From Actinomadura physcomitrii (GTDB lineage Bacteria > Actinomycetota > Actinomycetes > Streptosporangiales > Streptosporangiaceae): a stretch of DNA of 64,000 nucleotides. The notes under the pieces are model-generated. The model searched no databases. It had not been told where the DNA came from and saw only the letters and a program-made list of their open reading frames with translations. Position 1 is the first letter of the stretch; each line of letters begins with the position of its first letter. The translations under genes were made by a program, and so were the position numbers. Below are positions 40,631-49,658 of the stretch, in pieces. The stretch spans positions 124,001-188,000 of the forward strand of contig NZ_WBMS02000010.1 in NCBI RefSeq assembly GCF_008923205.2. Direction: 5' to 3'.

Positions 40631-41461
40631 TCACGAGGCGGGGTGATCGCGCGGGGTGCGGAACAGGCACTCCTGGGTGAGGCTCGCGACGAGGACGCCG
40701 CCGCGGTCGTGGATCGTTCCCGAGTACAGGCCCCGTCCCGCCGCGGCGGTCATCGGGACGAGGTCCATCAGCACCCAGTCGTCCATCCGGACGGGCCGGT
40801 GGAACCAGACCGAGTGGTCGAGGCTCGACCCGGACCGGGCCGTCCCGTCGTGCAGCGCCGTCAGCCCGGAGGAGATGTCGGACAGGTACGTCAGCACGCA
40901 CGCGTGCAGCAGGTCGTCGTCCGGCAGCGGCTCGACGCAGCGCGACCACATCCGGGTCGGGAAGTCCGACGCCGGGTACGGCTGCGGCGGGACGCGGCCT
41001 TCCATCGAGAACAGCCGCGGCACCTCCGCGTCGCGCAGCGTCTCGGGGGCGGGCGCGTCCGGGGCCGGGTGGACCTGGCGGTCCTCGTCCTCGGCGGGCC
41101 GCTGGAACGACACCGACATGTTGAAGATGACCTCGCCGCCCTGCACCGCGACCACGCGCCGCGCGGAGAACGAGCGGCCGTCCCGGTCGCGGTCGACCCG
41201 GAAGATCGTGGGCCGGGCGGCGTCGCCGCCGCGCAGGAAGTAGCCGTGCAGCGAGTGCGGCAGCCGCCCCTCCGGGACGGTGCCGCCCGCCGCGCGCAGC
41301 GCCTGCGCCGCGACCTGCCCGCCGTAGAGCGGGTACGGGTCGTCGAACACGAGGGCGCCGCGGTACAGGTCCCGGTCGAGTTCCTCCAGATCCAGCAGTT
41401 CCAGGACGGAGTGCCGCTCTTCCAGGCGCGGTTCGGGTTCCTCGGAGATGGTGGGTCGCAC
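40631..41461 (-). CDS. tesB: acyl-CoA thioesterase II
   Basis: A 276-residue double-hotdog thioesterase of the TesB family. Typical segments are YPLYGGQVAAQALRAA near residue 43, HGYFLRGGD, GRSFSARRVVA and, near the C terminus, SLDHSVWFHRPVRMDDW with the catalytic Asp. It hydrolyses medium- and long-chain acyl-CoAs. It is convergent with the NrfD gene, and the hydratase-like gene lies upstream on the same strand about 45 bp away. Confidence 0.92.
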   Translation of the reverse strand: MRPTISEEPEPRLEERHSVLELLDLEELDRDLYRGALVFDDPYPLYGGQVAAQALRAAGGTVPEGRLPHSLHGYFLRGGDAARPTIFRVDRDRDGRSFSARRVVAVQGGEVIFNMSVSFQRPAEDEDRQVHPAPDAPAPETLRDAEVPRLFSMEGRVPPQPYPASDFPTRMWSRCVEPLPDDDLLHACVLTYLSDISSGLTALHDGTARSGSSLDHSVWFHRPVRMDDWVLMDLVPMTAAAGRGLYSGTIHDRGGVLVASLTQECLFRTPRDHPAS

Positions 41462-41506
41462 GGTCGAGACGTTATCCGACGCGTCCCGGCGCGGTTCCGG
41501 CCGCCC

Positions 41507-42526
41507 TCACGGCAGGACGGCGTCGACCAGGCCCCAGCCGAGCGCGGTGCGCGCGTCGACCGGCTCGCCGGCGAGCGCGAGGTACAGGGTGCGCCACCGG
41601 CCGATCCGGCGCGGCAGCGACACCGTCCCGCCCGCGCCGGGGATCAGGCCCATCGCCACCTCGGGGAGCCGGAACGTCGCGTCCGCCGCGGCGGCGACGC
41701 GGCCGGCGAACGCGGGCAGCTCGACGCCGGCGCCGACGCAGGAGCCCTGCACGCGGACCTCGACGCGCGGCCCGAGGCGGTGGATCAGCCGGCCCGCGCC
41801 GCCGCGGGTCCGCACGAAGTGCGCCGTCGCCAGGTCGGGCGCGGTGCCGAACTCGTCCAGGTCGCCGCCGGAGCAGAACACCGGGCCCGCGCCGTCCAGG
41901 ACGACGCGGGCGATCCCGTCGTCGAGCAGCGCCAGGCGGAGGCCGTCGACGAGCGCGTCGCGCAGCTGGCGCCCGTAGGCGTTGCGGCGCTGCGGCCGGT
42001 TCAGCGTGATCGACAGCACGTCGCCGTCCCGGGCGAGCAGCACCGGGTCCTTGACGTCGGAGGGCAGCAGCCGCGGCCCGCGCGAGGCCAGCCACCGCGC
42101 GAACTCCGCCCCGCCGAGCAGCGTCGAGTACGCGTAGGACTCCACGTCCAGCGCGGCCGGGACGTCCAAGCCCTCGGTGGTGCGCAGCACGTCCCGCAGC
42201 ACCAGCGCCGCCTGCGGGCTGCGCTCCGCCGCGTCCCGCAGCGCCGCGGCGCGCTCGGCCGGATCGTCGACGGCGACGCTCTCCCGCCCGGCGTCCGCCG
42301 CCGTGGTGAGGGTGACGTCGAGGGCCCGGACCAGCGCCGGGTCGCCCGAGCCCACCCCGACGAGGAGGCGGTCGCAGTCACGGGCGCGGCGCGCGGCGCG
42401 CCCGGCGACCGCGGCGTCGGCGGGCGCGAGCTCCACGACGGCCAGGGGGTCGCGGACCGCGCCGTCCCCGTCGAGCGGCGGCGCGTCCGCCGCGCCGTCC
42501 GCGAGGTCCGCTATCGAGATGTGCAC
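41507..42526 (-). CDS. enoyl-CoA hydratase/isomerase-family protein with long N-terminal extension
   Basis: A 339-residue crotonase-superfamily protein. The canonical crotonase core starts near residue 165 with SITLNRPQRRNAYG. Its oxyanion segments are GPVFCSGGDLDEFG and QGSCVGAGVELPAFAG, with AMGLIPGAGGTVSLPRRIG following. The C-terminal helical part is short. The first 165 residues look like a reduced crotonase-like half without the key loops, so the protein resembles a one-active-site pseudo-dimer. It may hydrate or isomerise an aromatic-derived enoyl-CoA. The exact reaction is not apparent. Confidence 0.8.
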   Translation of the reverse strand: MHISIADLADGAADAPPLDGDGAVRDPLAVVELAPADAAVAGRAARRARDCDRLLVGVGSGDPALVRALDVTLTTAADAGRESVAVDDPAERAAALRDAAERSPQAALVLRDVLRTTEGLDVPAALDVESYAYSTLLGGAEFARWLASRGPRLLPSDVKDPVLLARDGDVLSITLNRPQRRNAYGRQLRDALVDGLRLALLDDGIARVVLDGAGPVFCSGGDLDEFGTAPDLATAHFVRTRGGAGRLIHRLGPRVEVRVQGSCVGAGVELPAFAGRVAAAADATFRLPEVAMGLIPGAGGTVSLPRRIGRWRTLYLALAGEPVDARTALGWGLVDAVLP

Positions 42527-42798
42527 GCCGGTCCCTCTCGCCCGGGGACCCTCCGGCGGGACGGCGGATCCGCGCGATGATCTCTACCGGGAGGCGAGTG
42601 TAGCGCCGGGCCGCGGCCCCGCGCGGCCCCGCCCCCCATCGAATCCGCGCAGGTGAGCGAGGTGAACGGGGCCGTCCGGCCACCCCAGCGTGGCCTTGGT
42701 GGGGACGGACGGGCGAGCGGGCGCCGGGTTAGGCTGGAGGCTCCCGGGGCTCGGCGCGGCGCCCGGGACGTCCGGACGATGGCGTGCGGGGAGGGGCC

Positions 42799-43431
42799 GT
42801 GACGGCACCGGGTGAGGCCGCCGAGAGGGACCGCATCATCGATGCCGCGTACCGCTGCCTGGCGGCGGCGAACGGCGTGCCGGTGACCGTCGGCGCCGTG
42901 GTCGCGGCGGCGGGGCTGCCGGGCGAGGCGTTCGCCCGGCACTTCGCGTCCAAGGACGCGCTGCTGCTGGCGATGTTCCGCCGCGACGGCGCGCTGCTGA
43001 CGGCGGAGATGCGCTCGTGGGCGGCGTCCGCCGCGGGCCCGCCCGAGGCGCTGCGCGCGGTCGTCGACGGCATGCTCCGGATCACCGCCGACGACCGGCG
43101 CCGCCGCCGCGCGCTGGCGCTCGCCTCGGGCGAGGCGGCGCGCGCCCGCGGCTGCACCGAGGAGCGCGCCCGCGCGGTGGCCGAGCAGGAGGCGCTGATC
43201 GCCGCGATCCTCGCGGCCGGCGCCGCGGACGGGTCGCTGCCGTGGGCGGACCCGGAGCCGGACGCGCGGTCGATCCGGGCCGCGCTCGGCCGGGCGTTCG
43301 AGCACCAGCTCGCCGGGACCGCGCGGGAGAGCGCGTCCGCGGCCGCCGCCCAGCTCACCGCGTTCCTGTTCCGGGCGCTCGGCGTCCCGACCGTGAACGG
43401 CCGGCCCATGACGAATGTCATGGGCGGCTGA
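42799..43431 (+). CDS. TetR-family regulator
   Basis: A 210-residue TetR protein. The DNA-binding helices are VTVGAVVAAAGLPGEAFARHFASKDALL, a slightly divergent form of the usual pattern. The C-terminal domain is Ala/Arg rich. GTG 42799 has a GGGGAGGGG site; GTG 42784 is also in frame. The last codons contain a perfect 22-bp palindrome, and its stop overlaps an in-frame ATG of the next small gene. Its targets are not clear. Confidence 0.85.
   Translation: MTAPGEAAERDRIIDAAYRCLAAANGVPVTVGAVVAAAGLPGEAFARHFASKDALLLAMFRRDGALLTAEMRSWAASAAGPPEALRAVVDGMLRITADDRRRRRALALASGEAARARGCTEERARAVAEQEALIAAILAAGAADGSLPWADPEPDARSIRAALGRAFEHQLAGTARESASAAAAQLTAFLFRALGVPTVNGRPMTNVMGG
43404..43425. promoter_or_regulatory. 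22-bp palindrome at the end of the tetR gene
   Basis: GCCCATGAC-GAAT-GTCATGGGC has perfect 9-bp arms. It lies in the last codons of the TetR gene, directly before the small membrane protein gene, and may be an operator for that gene or an attenuating hairpin. Confidence 0.5.
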
Positions 43432-43481
43432 TGGGCGATCTCACTGCCGGTGACCGGGCCCTCGCGCGGACCATGTCCGGT

Positions 43482-43757
43482 ATGAACGAGAACGCGAACG
43501 GCGCCGCACAGGATCTCCACCACCCGCGGAATCTGCGGGCTTTCCGCGAGATGAAGCTGCTCACCGGCGGCTACCTCGCGCTCAGCTGGCTCACGATGGG
43601 CGCCATCTACCTGCTCCGCGACCACCCCTCGATGGTGAACGACAACGCCTGGGTGCGCGGCGGCATCGTCGCCCTCGCCTCCGTGCTGTCGGTCGCGCTC
43701 GCCCGCCGCGCCGCCCGCGGCTCCCGGGGCGCGTTCCGGCGGCTGCGGGCCGGCTGA
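43482..43757 (+). CDS. small two-helix membrane protein
   Basis: A protein of about 91 residues that I do not recognise. Two hydrophobic segments are clear: LLTGGYLALSWLTMGAIYLL and GIVALASVLSVALA. Between them is a short loop (RDHPSMVNDNAWVR), and the C terminus is basic. The start is uncertain: ATG 43482 gives MNENANG, while ATG 43473 and ATG 43431 (overlapping the tetR stop) are in frame. Its position after the TetR gene and the palindrome suggests shared regulation. Confidence 0.6.
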   Translation: MNENANGAAQDLHHPRNLRAFREMKLLTGGYLALSWLTMGAIYLLRDHPSMVNDNAWVRGGIVALASVLSVALARRAARGSRGAFRRLRAG

Positions 43758-43769
43758 CCACCCCGGTGC

Positions 43770-44331
43770 CCGACGCGCTGGACCGGGTGGGTGGATCCGG
43801 CCGATGTGTCGCATGTCGTGCTCACCCACTTCCACTACGACCACATCGGCAACCTGGACCTGTTCCCCCGCTCCCGGATCGTGACCGGTGCGGCCGAGTA
43901 CGCGTTCTGGACCGGCCCGATCGGTGCCCGCCCGCTAGTTCGCCCCCGCGGTCGAGGCCGAGGAAGTGGCCCTCGTGCAGCAGGCCCACCGCGAGGGCCG
44001 CCTGCTGCGGGTGCCCGCGGAAGACCCGCGCCCGCCCGGCATCTCCTTCCACCAGGTGCCAGGGCACACCCCCGGCCAGATCGTGGTCGAAATAGAGGGC
44101 GCCGGCGGACGGCGCGTCATCCTGGCCTCCGACGCCTCGCACACCTACGAGGAATTCGAACGGGAACGGCCCTTCCACATCGCCTCCAGCCTCCCCGAGA
44201 TGTACGAAGGGCTGTCCTGGCTGAAACAAGCCGCCCGCGAAGCGGATGTGGTTCCGGGCCACGACGACCTCGTCCTGACCCGGTATCCGGCGGCCGAGGC
44301 CGCCCCGGAGATCGCGGTCCAGATCGCCTGA
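43770..44331 (+). pseudogene. decayed MBL-fold metallo-hydrolase gene
   Basis: Pieces of a metallo-beta-lactamase-fold hydrolase (lactonase-like) occur in different frames. DPADVSHVVLTHFHYDHIGN holds the metal motif HxHxDH in the frame of 43791. After about position 43935 the homology continues in another frame (FAPAVEAEEVALVQQ), then PGHTPGQIVVEIEG and ILASDASHTYEE to the stop at 44331. A further shift is likely near 43789, where LDRVG in another frame precedes VDPADV. The N-terminal third is missing. At least two frameshifts and a 5' truncation make it non-functional unless the sequence has errors. Confidence 0.75.
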
Positions 44332-44390
44332 CCTGCGCGACGTCGTGGGCACCGAGGCGGTGGGGAACGGCCACAGACGAGGGGGACTCG

Positions 44391-47303
44391 TCAGCGGTCG
44401 CAGGGCGGGGCGTAGTCGAGGCGGGGGAAGTGGTGGTTCCACTGAGCGCGGCTGATGGTGCCGTGGATGCGGTCGCAGGCGTCGGCGAGCACCCGGCCGA
44501 GGTCGGTGTACCAGATCTGGACGCTGTAGTGGGCGGTGACGGTGAGGAACGTGCCGTCCGTCTTGAGGTAGCGCACTTCCTTGACCGTCCCACGGGGGTT
44601 GGTGAGGTGGGCCGCAGGGGTGGGGTGCGCGCGATCGGTCATGTCCCAGGCGTTCACCACGCCGTCCACGCCGACGGTCACCGCCGTGCGTCCATGGGAG
44701 GCGAAGGCCACGCCGGTGACGATGTCGGCGTGTCCGGCCAACTCGCCCAGCCCGCGGTACCGGGGAAGGCCGCTGATGTCCCACAGCCTGGCCGTATGGT
44801 CGTCGCTCCCGCTCAGCAGCGTCCGGCCGTCGGGGCTGTAGGCGAGGGCGTCCACGAAGTTCTCGTGTCCTTTGAGGACGGCGATGGGGGCACCGTGGCG
44901 CGGGTCGGTCACGTCCCAGATGCGGACGTCGTGGTCGTCGGAGCCCGAGGCGAGGGTTTTGCCGTCGGGGCTGAAGACCACGGGTTTGACGTTGTCGGTG
45001 TGACCGGTGAGCGTGCCGAGCATGCGGGGGGCTGTCGGGTCGGCGAGGTCCCAGAGGCGGATGGTGTCGTCGTAGCTGCCGGTGGCGGCGACGAGCCCGT
45101 CGGGGCGTACGGCGACGGAGTAGACGGCGTCGGTGTGCCCCGTGGCCCTCTTGGACAGCAGCGTGGGCTTGCGCGGGTCGGTGACGTCCCACGACCAGAG
45201 TGCGCGGCGGCCGTCCACACCGAGGAGCGTGTCGCCGTCCGGGGTGAACTCGATCGAGCCCAGGCCCGCTCCGTCGGCGTTGGTGGCGCCGAGTCGGCGG
45301 GGCCGTCGCGGATCGCTCATGTCCCACAGGACGACCTGCGAGCCGTCGGCCATGGCCAGGGTGCGGCCGTCGCCGGTCACGGCCGGTACCAGCCCGGCCG
45401 GCGTGCGGCCGGTCGTCGCGGGGCCGAGCGACGCGACGGACACGGTGCCGAGCAGGGCGTCCCGCGTGCGTTTCTGTGGAGTTCGGCGGTAGGCGGCCAG
45501 CGCGATCTGGACGGCCAGTGACGGGTCGTACGGGCCGAGGAGCACGGCAGTGTCGGCGGCCTGCAGGGCCACGGCCTCGTTGCGCTGCCGGGTGACGGTG
45601 TTTCGTGCCCGTACGGCGAAGCCCGTGGCGGCCACGACGCACACGAGCAGGGCGACCAGGGCTGAGACCAGGCGGCGCAGGCGGCGCAGGCGGCGGCCCT
45701 CGCGCTCGCGTGCCCGCTGCGCCGCCGACTCGCTGGCGTCGAGGAAGGCGTGTTCCCGGGCGGTCAGCGCCTGTGGCGGGAGGTCTTTGGCGGCGGCGAG
45801 GCGTACCCCGCGGTACAGGGTGTCGGGGTCATGGTCCAGCGATTCCCAGAGCATGGTGGCCTCGGTGAGCGCGCGGTGCAGACGTTCCTGGCTCCGGTCC
45901 TTCTCCAGCCAGTCGCCGAGCCGGGGCCAGCAGCGGATCAACGCCTCGTGAGCGATCTCCACGTGGTCGCCGTCGACGGTCAGCAGCCTGGCCCGGGTCG
46001 CCCGTTCGAGGACGAACCCGGTGTCGGAACCGTCGTCCAGTTCCCGGCGCGGCACGCGGCGTTTGGTGTCCTCGGTTCCTTCGCCCAGCGCGATGAGCCG
46101 CAGGAACAGCCGCCGCGCGGCCTGCCGCCGACTGTCGCTCAGGGCACGGTGGAACTCCTCGGCGGTCTGGGTGAGCGCGCCTTCGAAGCCCCCGGCCGCG
46201 CGGTAGCCCGCCAGCGTGAGGGCGTTGCCCCGGCGCCGCTTCCAGGTCTCCAGCAGAGCGTGGGACAGCAGGGGCAGCGCGCCCGGCCGGCCGTGGGCGT
46301 CGGCTGTGAGGGTCGTCAGCAGGGCGCTCTCGACGATGAGCCGGCAGCGGGCGGCGGGCTGGACGATCGCCGCTCTCAGCTCCTCGGCGGTCATCGGGCC
46401 GACGGGATGGTGGGCATGGGGCAGGGTGTCGACGAGGGCGGGCAGCCGTGTGCAGTGCGTGTAGAAGTCGGACCGCACGGCGATGGCGACCCGTGTGCGG
46501 CTGTCGGCGGCCTGCGCCGCGTGCACGAGCGAGGCGACGAACGCTTCCCGCTCCTCGGTGTCGCGGCAGAGGGTGAACACCTCCTCGAACTGGTCCACGA
46601 CGACGAGCAGGTCGCCGTCCGCGGAGTCCGTCTCCTGCCGTCCGGCGATGATCTGCCGCGCCGTCCGGTGGAAGGCGTGCGGGTCGGCGGCGAGTGCGGC
46701 GCGCACCGGGCCGGGCGCGGTGCCGGCACGGGCCGCGAGCCGGACGGCGCATTCCTCCAGCGGATGCGGGCCGGGCGTGAAGACCAGCGAGGAAACACCG
46801 GGAAAGGCGGGAAGCACGCCTGCCCTCAGCACCGATGACTTACCGGATCCCGACGCACCGAACAAGACGAGAAGGCGCTTTTTCTGTAAATGTCCGACGA
46901 GTGTGGCGGTGAGTTTCTCGCGGCCGAAGAAGAACCCGGCGTCGTCCTCCTTGAACGAGGCCAGACCGGCATAGGGCGGCCTGGCGTCGTTCCTTCGGCA
47001 GTTCTGCGTGCCGGTCTCGTCCGAGGTGTCCTCGCCGGTGCACGCCTGAGCCGTCCGCTGCCAGATCAGCCTCCATTCCCGCTCGTCACCGCCGCAGGCA
47101 CGGACGTAGGCGAGGGTGACGGCCAGGCTGGGCAGGTGACGTCCCGCCGCGGCCGAGGACAGCGTCGCGATCCCGTAATGCGTGCTCCGCGCGAGATCTC
47201 GGTAGGTGGGACGACCGGCCTGTTCCCGCAGCTTCCGCAGACGCGTCGCGAACTCGAACAGAGGACCGCCGTCCGGATCCAGAGGGCTCTCACCCCGTGG
47301 CAC
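44391..47303 (-). CDS. HTH-STAND NTPase-WD40 protein
   Basis: A 970-residue signal-transduction protein. An N-terminal Xre-like helix-turn-helix covers about 15-75. The nSTAND1-type NTPase has Walker A GASGSGKSS at 149-157 and Walker B LLVVVDQFEEVF at 232-243. A membrane helix (LVSALVALLVCVVAATGFAV) is near 550, followed by seven or so WD40 repeats to the end, with GHTDAVYSVAVRPDG, GHTDNVKPVVFSPDG and GHENFVDALAYSPDG. STAND-WD40 proteins are NLR-like switches used in development or defence. The GTG start has a GGGAGG site. It is divergent from a small secreted protein gene. The ligand and output are unknown. Confidence 0.88.
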   Translation of the reverse strand: MPRGESPLDPDGGPLFEFATRLRKLREQAGRPTYRDLARSTHYGIATLSSAAAGRHLPSLAVTLAYVRACGGDEREWRLIWQRTAQACTGEDTSDETGTQNCRRNDARPPYAGLASFKEDDAGFFFGREKLTATLVGHLQKKRLLVLFGASGSGKSSVLRAGVLPAFPGVSSLVFTPGPHPLEECAVRLAARAGTAPGPVRAALAADPHAFHRTARQIIAGRQETDSADGDLLVVVDQFEEVFTLCRDTEEREAFVASLVHAAQAADSRTRVAIAVRSDFYTHCTRLPALVDTLPHAHHPVGPMTAEELRAAIVQPAARCRLIVESALLTTLTADAHGRPGALPLLSHALLETWKRRRGNALTLAGYRAAGGFEGALTQTAEEFHRALSDSRRQAARRLFLRLIALGEGTEDTKRRVPRRELDDGSDTGFVLERATRARLLTVDGDHVEIAHEALIRCWPRLGDWLEKDRSQERLHRALTEATMLWESLDHDPDTLYRGVRLAAAKDLPPQALTAREHAFLDASESAAQRAREREGRRLRRLRRLVSALVALLVCVVAATGFAVRARNTVTRQRNEAVALQAADTAVLLGPYDPSLAVQIALAAYRRTPQKRTRDALLGTVSVASLGPATTGRTPAGLVPAVTGDGRTLAMADGSQVVLWDMSDPRRPRRLGATNADGAGLGSIEFTPDGDTLLGVDGRRALWSWDVTDPRKPTLLSKRATGHTDAVYSVAVRPDGLVAATGSYDDTIRLWDLADPTAPRMLGTLTGHTDNVKPVVFSPDGKTLASGSDDHDVRIWDVTDPRHGAPIAVLKGHENFVDALAYSPDGRTLLSGSDDHTARLWDISGLPRYRGLGELAGHADIVTGVAFASHGRTAVTVGVDGVVNAWDMTDRAHPTPAAHLTNPRGTVKEVRYLKTDGTFLTVTAHYSVQIWYTDLGRVLADACDRIHGTISRAQWNHHFPRLDYAPPCDR

Positions 47304-47327
47304 GCGCCCCTCCCGGAGTCACACGGA

Positions 47328-47374
47328 TTGTTCGGCATCCGTTTGTTCACCATCGGCCGACCGGCCTCGAACAA
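47328..47374. promoter_or_regulatory. TTGTTC repeats in STAND/secreted-protein divergent promoter
   Basis: TTGTTC occurs at 47328-47333 and 47343-47348, 15 bp apart, and its inverse GAACAA at 47369-47374. The stretch is AT-richer than its surroundings and lies between the STAND gene and the secreted-protein gene. Confidence 0.35.
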
Positions 47375-47448
47375 CAGCTTAGCGGCTACAAACGATGCAT
47401 CGGGTCCCGCACCGAGGACCGGACGGCAAACCAAAAAAGAGGAATCTC

Positions 47449-47862
47449 ATGAAAAATCGGAAGCACGCGATCGGGATAATGGCGGCCTCGGCCGGCCTGG
47501 CGACCGCCGCCCTGCTCGCCGCGGCGCCGGTCGCCGCCCAGGCCGCGTCGGGCTCCGAGTCCGCGCACACCGCAGCCGCACACGACCCGTGGCACACGTG
47601 CCCGGACGGTGCGGTCTGCGTCTACCCCGAGGGCGCGGATCCCGCCGGCAGCAACCCGACTTACGTCTTCAAGAAGTACGGGGCTCACAACCTGCGGAAC
47701 CAGTTCGGGAACCACTGGGTCCTCAACAACCAGTACGGCGGTGCGACCGCGAGCCTGTGCAAGGGCGCCAACGGCGTCGACTGCGGCCGGCCGATCGCCG
47801 CGAAGACCGGGGTCAACGCCAACCTGACGCCGATCAACTCGATCACGCTCAACCGGCCGTAA
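47449..47862 (+). CDS. small secreted protein, peptidase-inhibitor I36-like
   Basis: A 137-residue secreted protein. The signal peptide MKNRKHAIGIMAASAGLATA... ends with AAPVAAQAA. The mature part has CPDGAVCVYPEG followed by NPTYVFKKYGAHNLRNQFG and a second Cys pair (LCKGANGVDCG). That pattern is like the beta/gamma-crystallin-type peptidase inhibitor family I36 common in actinomycetes. A function as an extracellular protease inhibitor is plausible but not certain. The ATG has an AGAGGA site. A strong terminator follows 20 bp after the stop. It is divergent from the STAND-WD40 gene. Confidence 0.8.
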   Translation: MKNRKHAIGIMAASAGLATAALLAAAPVAAQAASGSESAHTAAAHDPWHTCPDGAVCVYPEGADPAGSNPTYVFKKYGAHNLRNQFGNHWVLNNQYGGATASLCKGANGVDCGRPIAAKTGVNANLTPINSITLNRP

Positions 47863-47882
47863 CCCCTCCCGCCCACAGGGCG

Positions 47883-47915
47883 ACTTCCGGGGCCGCCATC
47901 GGCGGCCCCGGAAGT
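47883..47915 (+). terminator. strong hairpin terminator
   Basis: The 15-bp arms ACTTCCGGGGCCGCC and GGCGGCCCCGGAAGT pair perfectly around the three-base loop ATC, 20 bp after the secreted-protein stop. Confidence 0.8.
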
Positions 47916-47997
47916 TCGCGGTGGTTCGCGGACCTGTTCGGGGCGGTTCTGCCGCGGCGATGCGGTATGACGTGGGTGCGCGGCCTGATGGAACCGC

Positions 47998-48861
47998 CTA
48001 GTCCGCTTCGGCGCTGCCGCTGACGCGCAGCTTGCGGCGGGCGCGCTCGTAAAAGGTCGTCCCGCCGAGCCGGACGACCCGGGCGGCGCCGCGGGCGGCG
48101 GTGACCCGCAGCCGGTCCCCCGCCTTGAGCTCGGCGGCGATCGCGCCGTCGACCTCCACCGCGAGGGTCCCCGACGTCGGCAGCAGGGTCAGGTCGACGT
48201 CCTCGTCCGCCGACAGCATGACGGCGCGGTTGAACGTCGAGTGCGCCGCCGCCGGCACCACCAGGAAGCCCTCGACGGCGGGCGAGACGATCGGCCCGCC
48301 GGCGGAGTAGCTGTAGGCGGTCGAGCCGGTCGAGGTCGCCACGATCACCGCGTCGCCCGCGTACCGGACGAACGGGTGGCCCTGCACCGCCACCTCCACC
48401 GCCGCGAGCCCGTCGCCCGGCATCCGCACCAGCGCGATGTCGTTGAAGGCGGAGACGACCCGCCCGCCGGGCAGCCGCATGCACACCGCCATCCGCGGTT
48501 CCACCTCGTAGCGGTGCTCGTCGATGCTGGTCAGCGCGGTGCCCAGCCCGTCCACGTCGATCTCGGCGAGGAACCCGAGGCGGCCGAGGTTGACGCCGAG
48601 CACCGGCGTCGCCGGCCCGGCCGCGAGCCGCATGCTGCGCAGCATCGTCCCGTCGCCGCCGAGGCTGACGAGCAGGTCCGCGCGCTCGGCGAGCGCGGCG
48701 GCCTCGACCGGCACGGCGCTGCAGTCGATCCGGCCGATCTCGTCGGGCAGCCCCAGCACCGCGCCGCCGCGCCGGCCCGCCCAGCCGACGATCGTGTCGA
48801 CGGCGGCCTTGGAGTCGCGTTCGGGATGCAGGACGAGCCCCACGGTGTGCACCATGCCCAT
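47998..48861 (-). CDS. nadK: NAD kinase
   Basis: A 287-residue ATP-NAD kinase. The catalytic GGDGT motif is at 68-72 (VSLGGDGTMLR), LGRLGFLAEID follows, then FNDIALVR and the NAD-binding loop TSTGSTAYSYSAGGPIVSP. It phosphorylates NAD to NADP. The usual actinobacterial nadK lies between tlyA and recN; here no such neighbours exist, so this is probably a second copy. The start is ATG 48861 or ATG 48855. A TetR gene lies directly upstream on the same strand, 29 bp away, so the two may be co-transcribed. Confidence 0.93.
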   Translation of the reverse strand: MGMVHTVGLVLHPERDSKAAVDTIVGWAGRRGGAVLGLPDEIGRIDCSAVPVEAAALAERADLLVSLGGDGTMLRSMRLAAGPATPVLGVNLGRLGFLAEIDVDGLGTALTSIDEHRYEVEPRMAVCMRLPGGRVVSAFNDIALVRMPGDGLAAVEVAVQGHPFVRYAGDAVIVATSTGSTAYSYSAGGPIVSPAVEGFLVVPAAAHSTFNRAVMLSADEDVDLTLLPTSGTLAVEVDGAIAAELKAGDRLRVTAARGAARVVRLGGTTFYERARRKLRVSGSAEAD

Positions 48862-48890
48862 GCCAGCACCGTACGGCCCCGGGGTGCGGT

Positions 48891-49658
48891 TCAGCCGTCG
48901 TCCGGGAGCGGCGCGGCGAGGATTCGCAGCAGGATCGCGGTGAGCGGGCCGTGCAGGCCGGGCAGGCCGGGCAGGGCCGCCGCGTCGCCGGCGCAGACGT
49001 GCGCGGTGATCAGCTCGGCGATGGCGCCGACCGCGGCACGGTAGGCGGGCTCCTCGACGGGCGGCCATTCGGGGTGGCGTTTCGCGGCGTGCTCGCGCCA
49101 CAGCCGCAGCACGTCCGCGACCGCCCCGTAGGCCTTGTTGCGCCCCTTGAGCGCGCGCGGGCCGACGGCCGGCAACTCGACCAGGATGCAGCGCGCGTAC
49201 TCCGGCTCGCGCGCGCACAGCGCCAGGTACGAGCGCAGGCCCGCCTGCAGGACGGCCAGCGACGACGGCTTCTCGCCGAGGCCCTTCGGCGCGTTCATCA
49301 GCTCCCGCAGCACCACCTTCTGGGCGTCGGCGAGCGCGGTGAGGAAGCAGTCCTCCAGCCCGGTGAAGTGGTCGTAGAACGCCTTGCGGGACACGCGGGC
49401 GCGGGCGACGACCACCGCGACGGTGGTGCTGGGGTAGCCCAGCTCGGCGACCGCGGAGATCACCGCGCCGAGCAGCCGCTCTCGCTGCGCCTTGCGGACG
49501 ACCGGGGCGGGCAGGCTGCTGCGCCCGCGGGGCAGGCCGGGACGCGCCGGGTCGTAGACCTCGGCCAGCCGGAGGCCGCCGGATCGCCGATCACCGGACC
49601 GCGGGCCGCCGGAGGAGGCGCCGTCGTCAGGGGGCCGCTGTCGTTCGATGCCGCGCAT
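48891..49658 (-). CDS. TetR-family regulator
   Basis: A TetR protein of about 255 residues, longer than usual because of an Arg/Gly/Pro-rich N terminus of about 50 residues. The DNA-binding part is AVAELGYPSTTVAVVVARARVSRKAFYDHFTGLEDCF, and the C-terminal domain is of the type with a long final helix. It lies upstream of nadK in the same direction. ATG 49658 is chosen; an in-frame ATG at 49685 and starts closer to the helix-turn-helix are possible. The target is unknown. Confidence 0.83.
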   Translation of the reverse strand: MRGIERQRPPDDGASSGGPRSGDRRSGGLRLAEVYDPARPGLPRGRSSLPAPVVRKAQRERLLGAVISAVAELGYPSTTVAVVVARARVSRKAFYDHFTGLEDCFLTALADAQKVVLRELMNAPKGLGEKPSSLAVLQAGLRSYLALCAREPEYARCILVELPAVGPRALKGRNKAYGAVADVLRLWREHAAKRHPEWPPVEEPAYRAAVGAIAELITAHVCAGDAAALPGLPGLHGPLTAILLRILAAPLPDDG

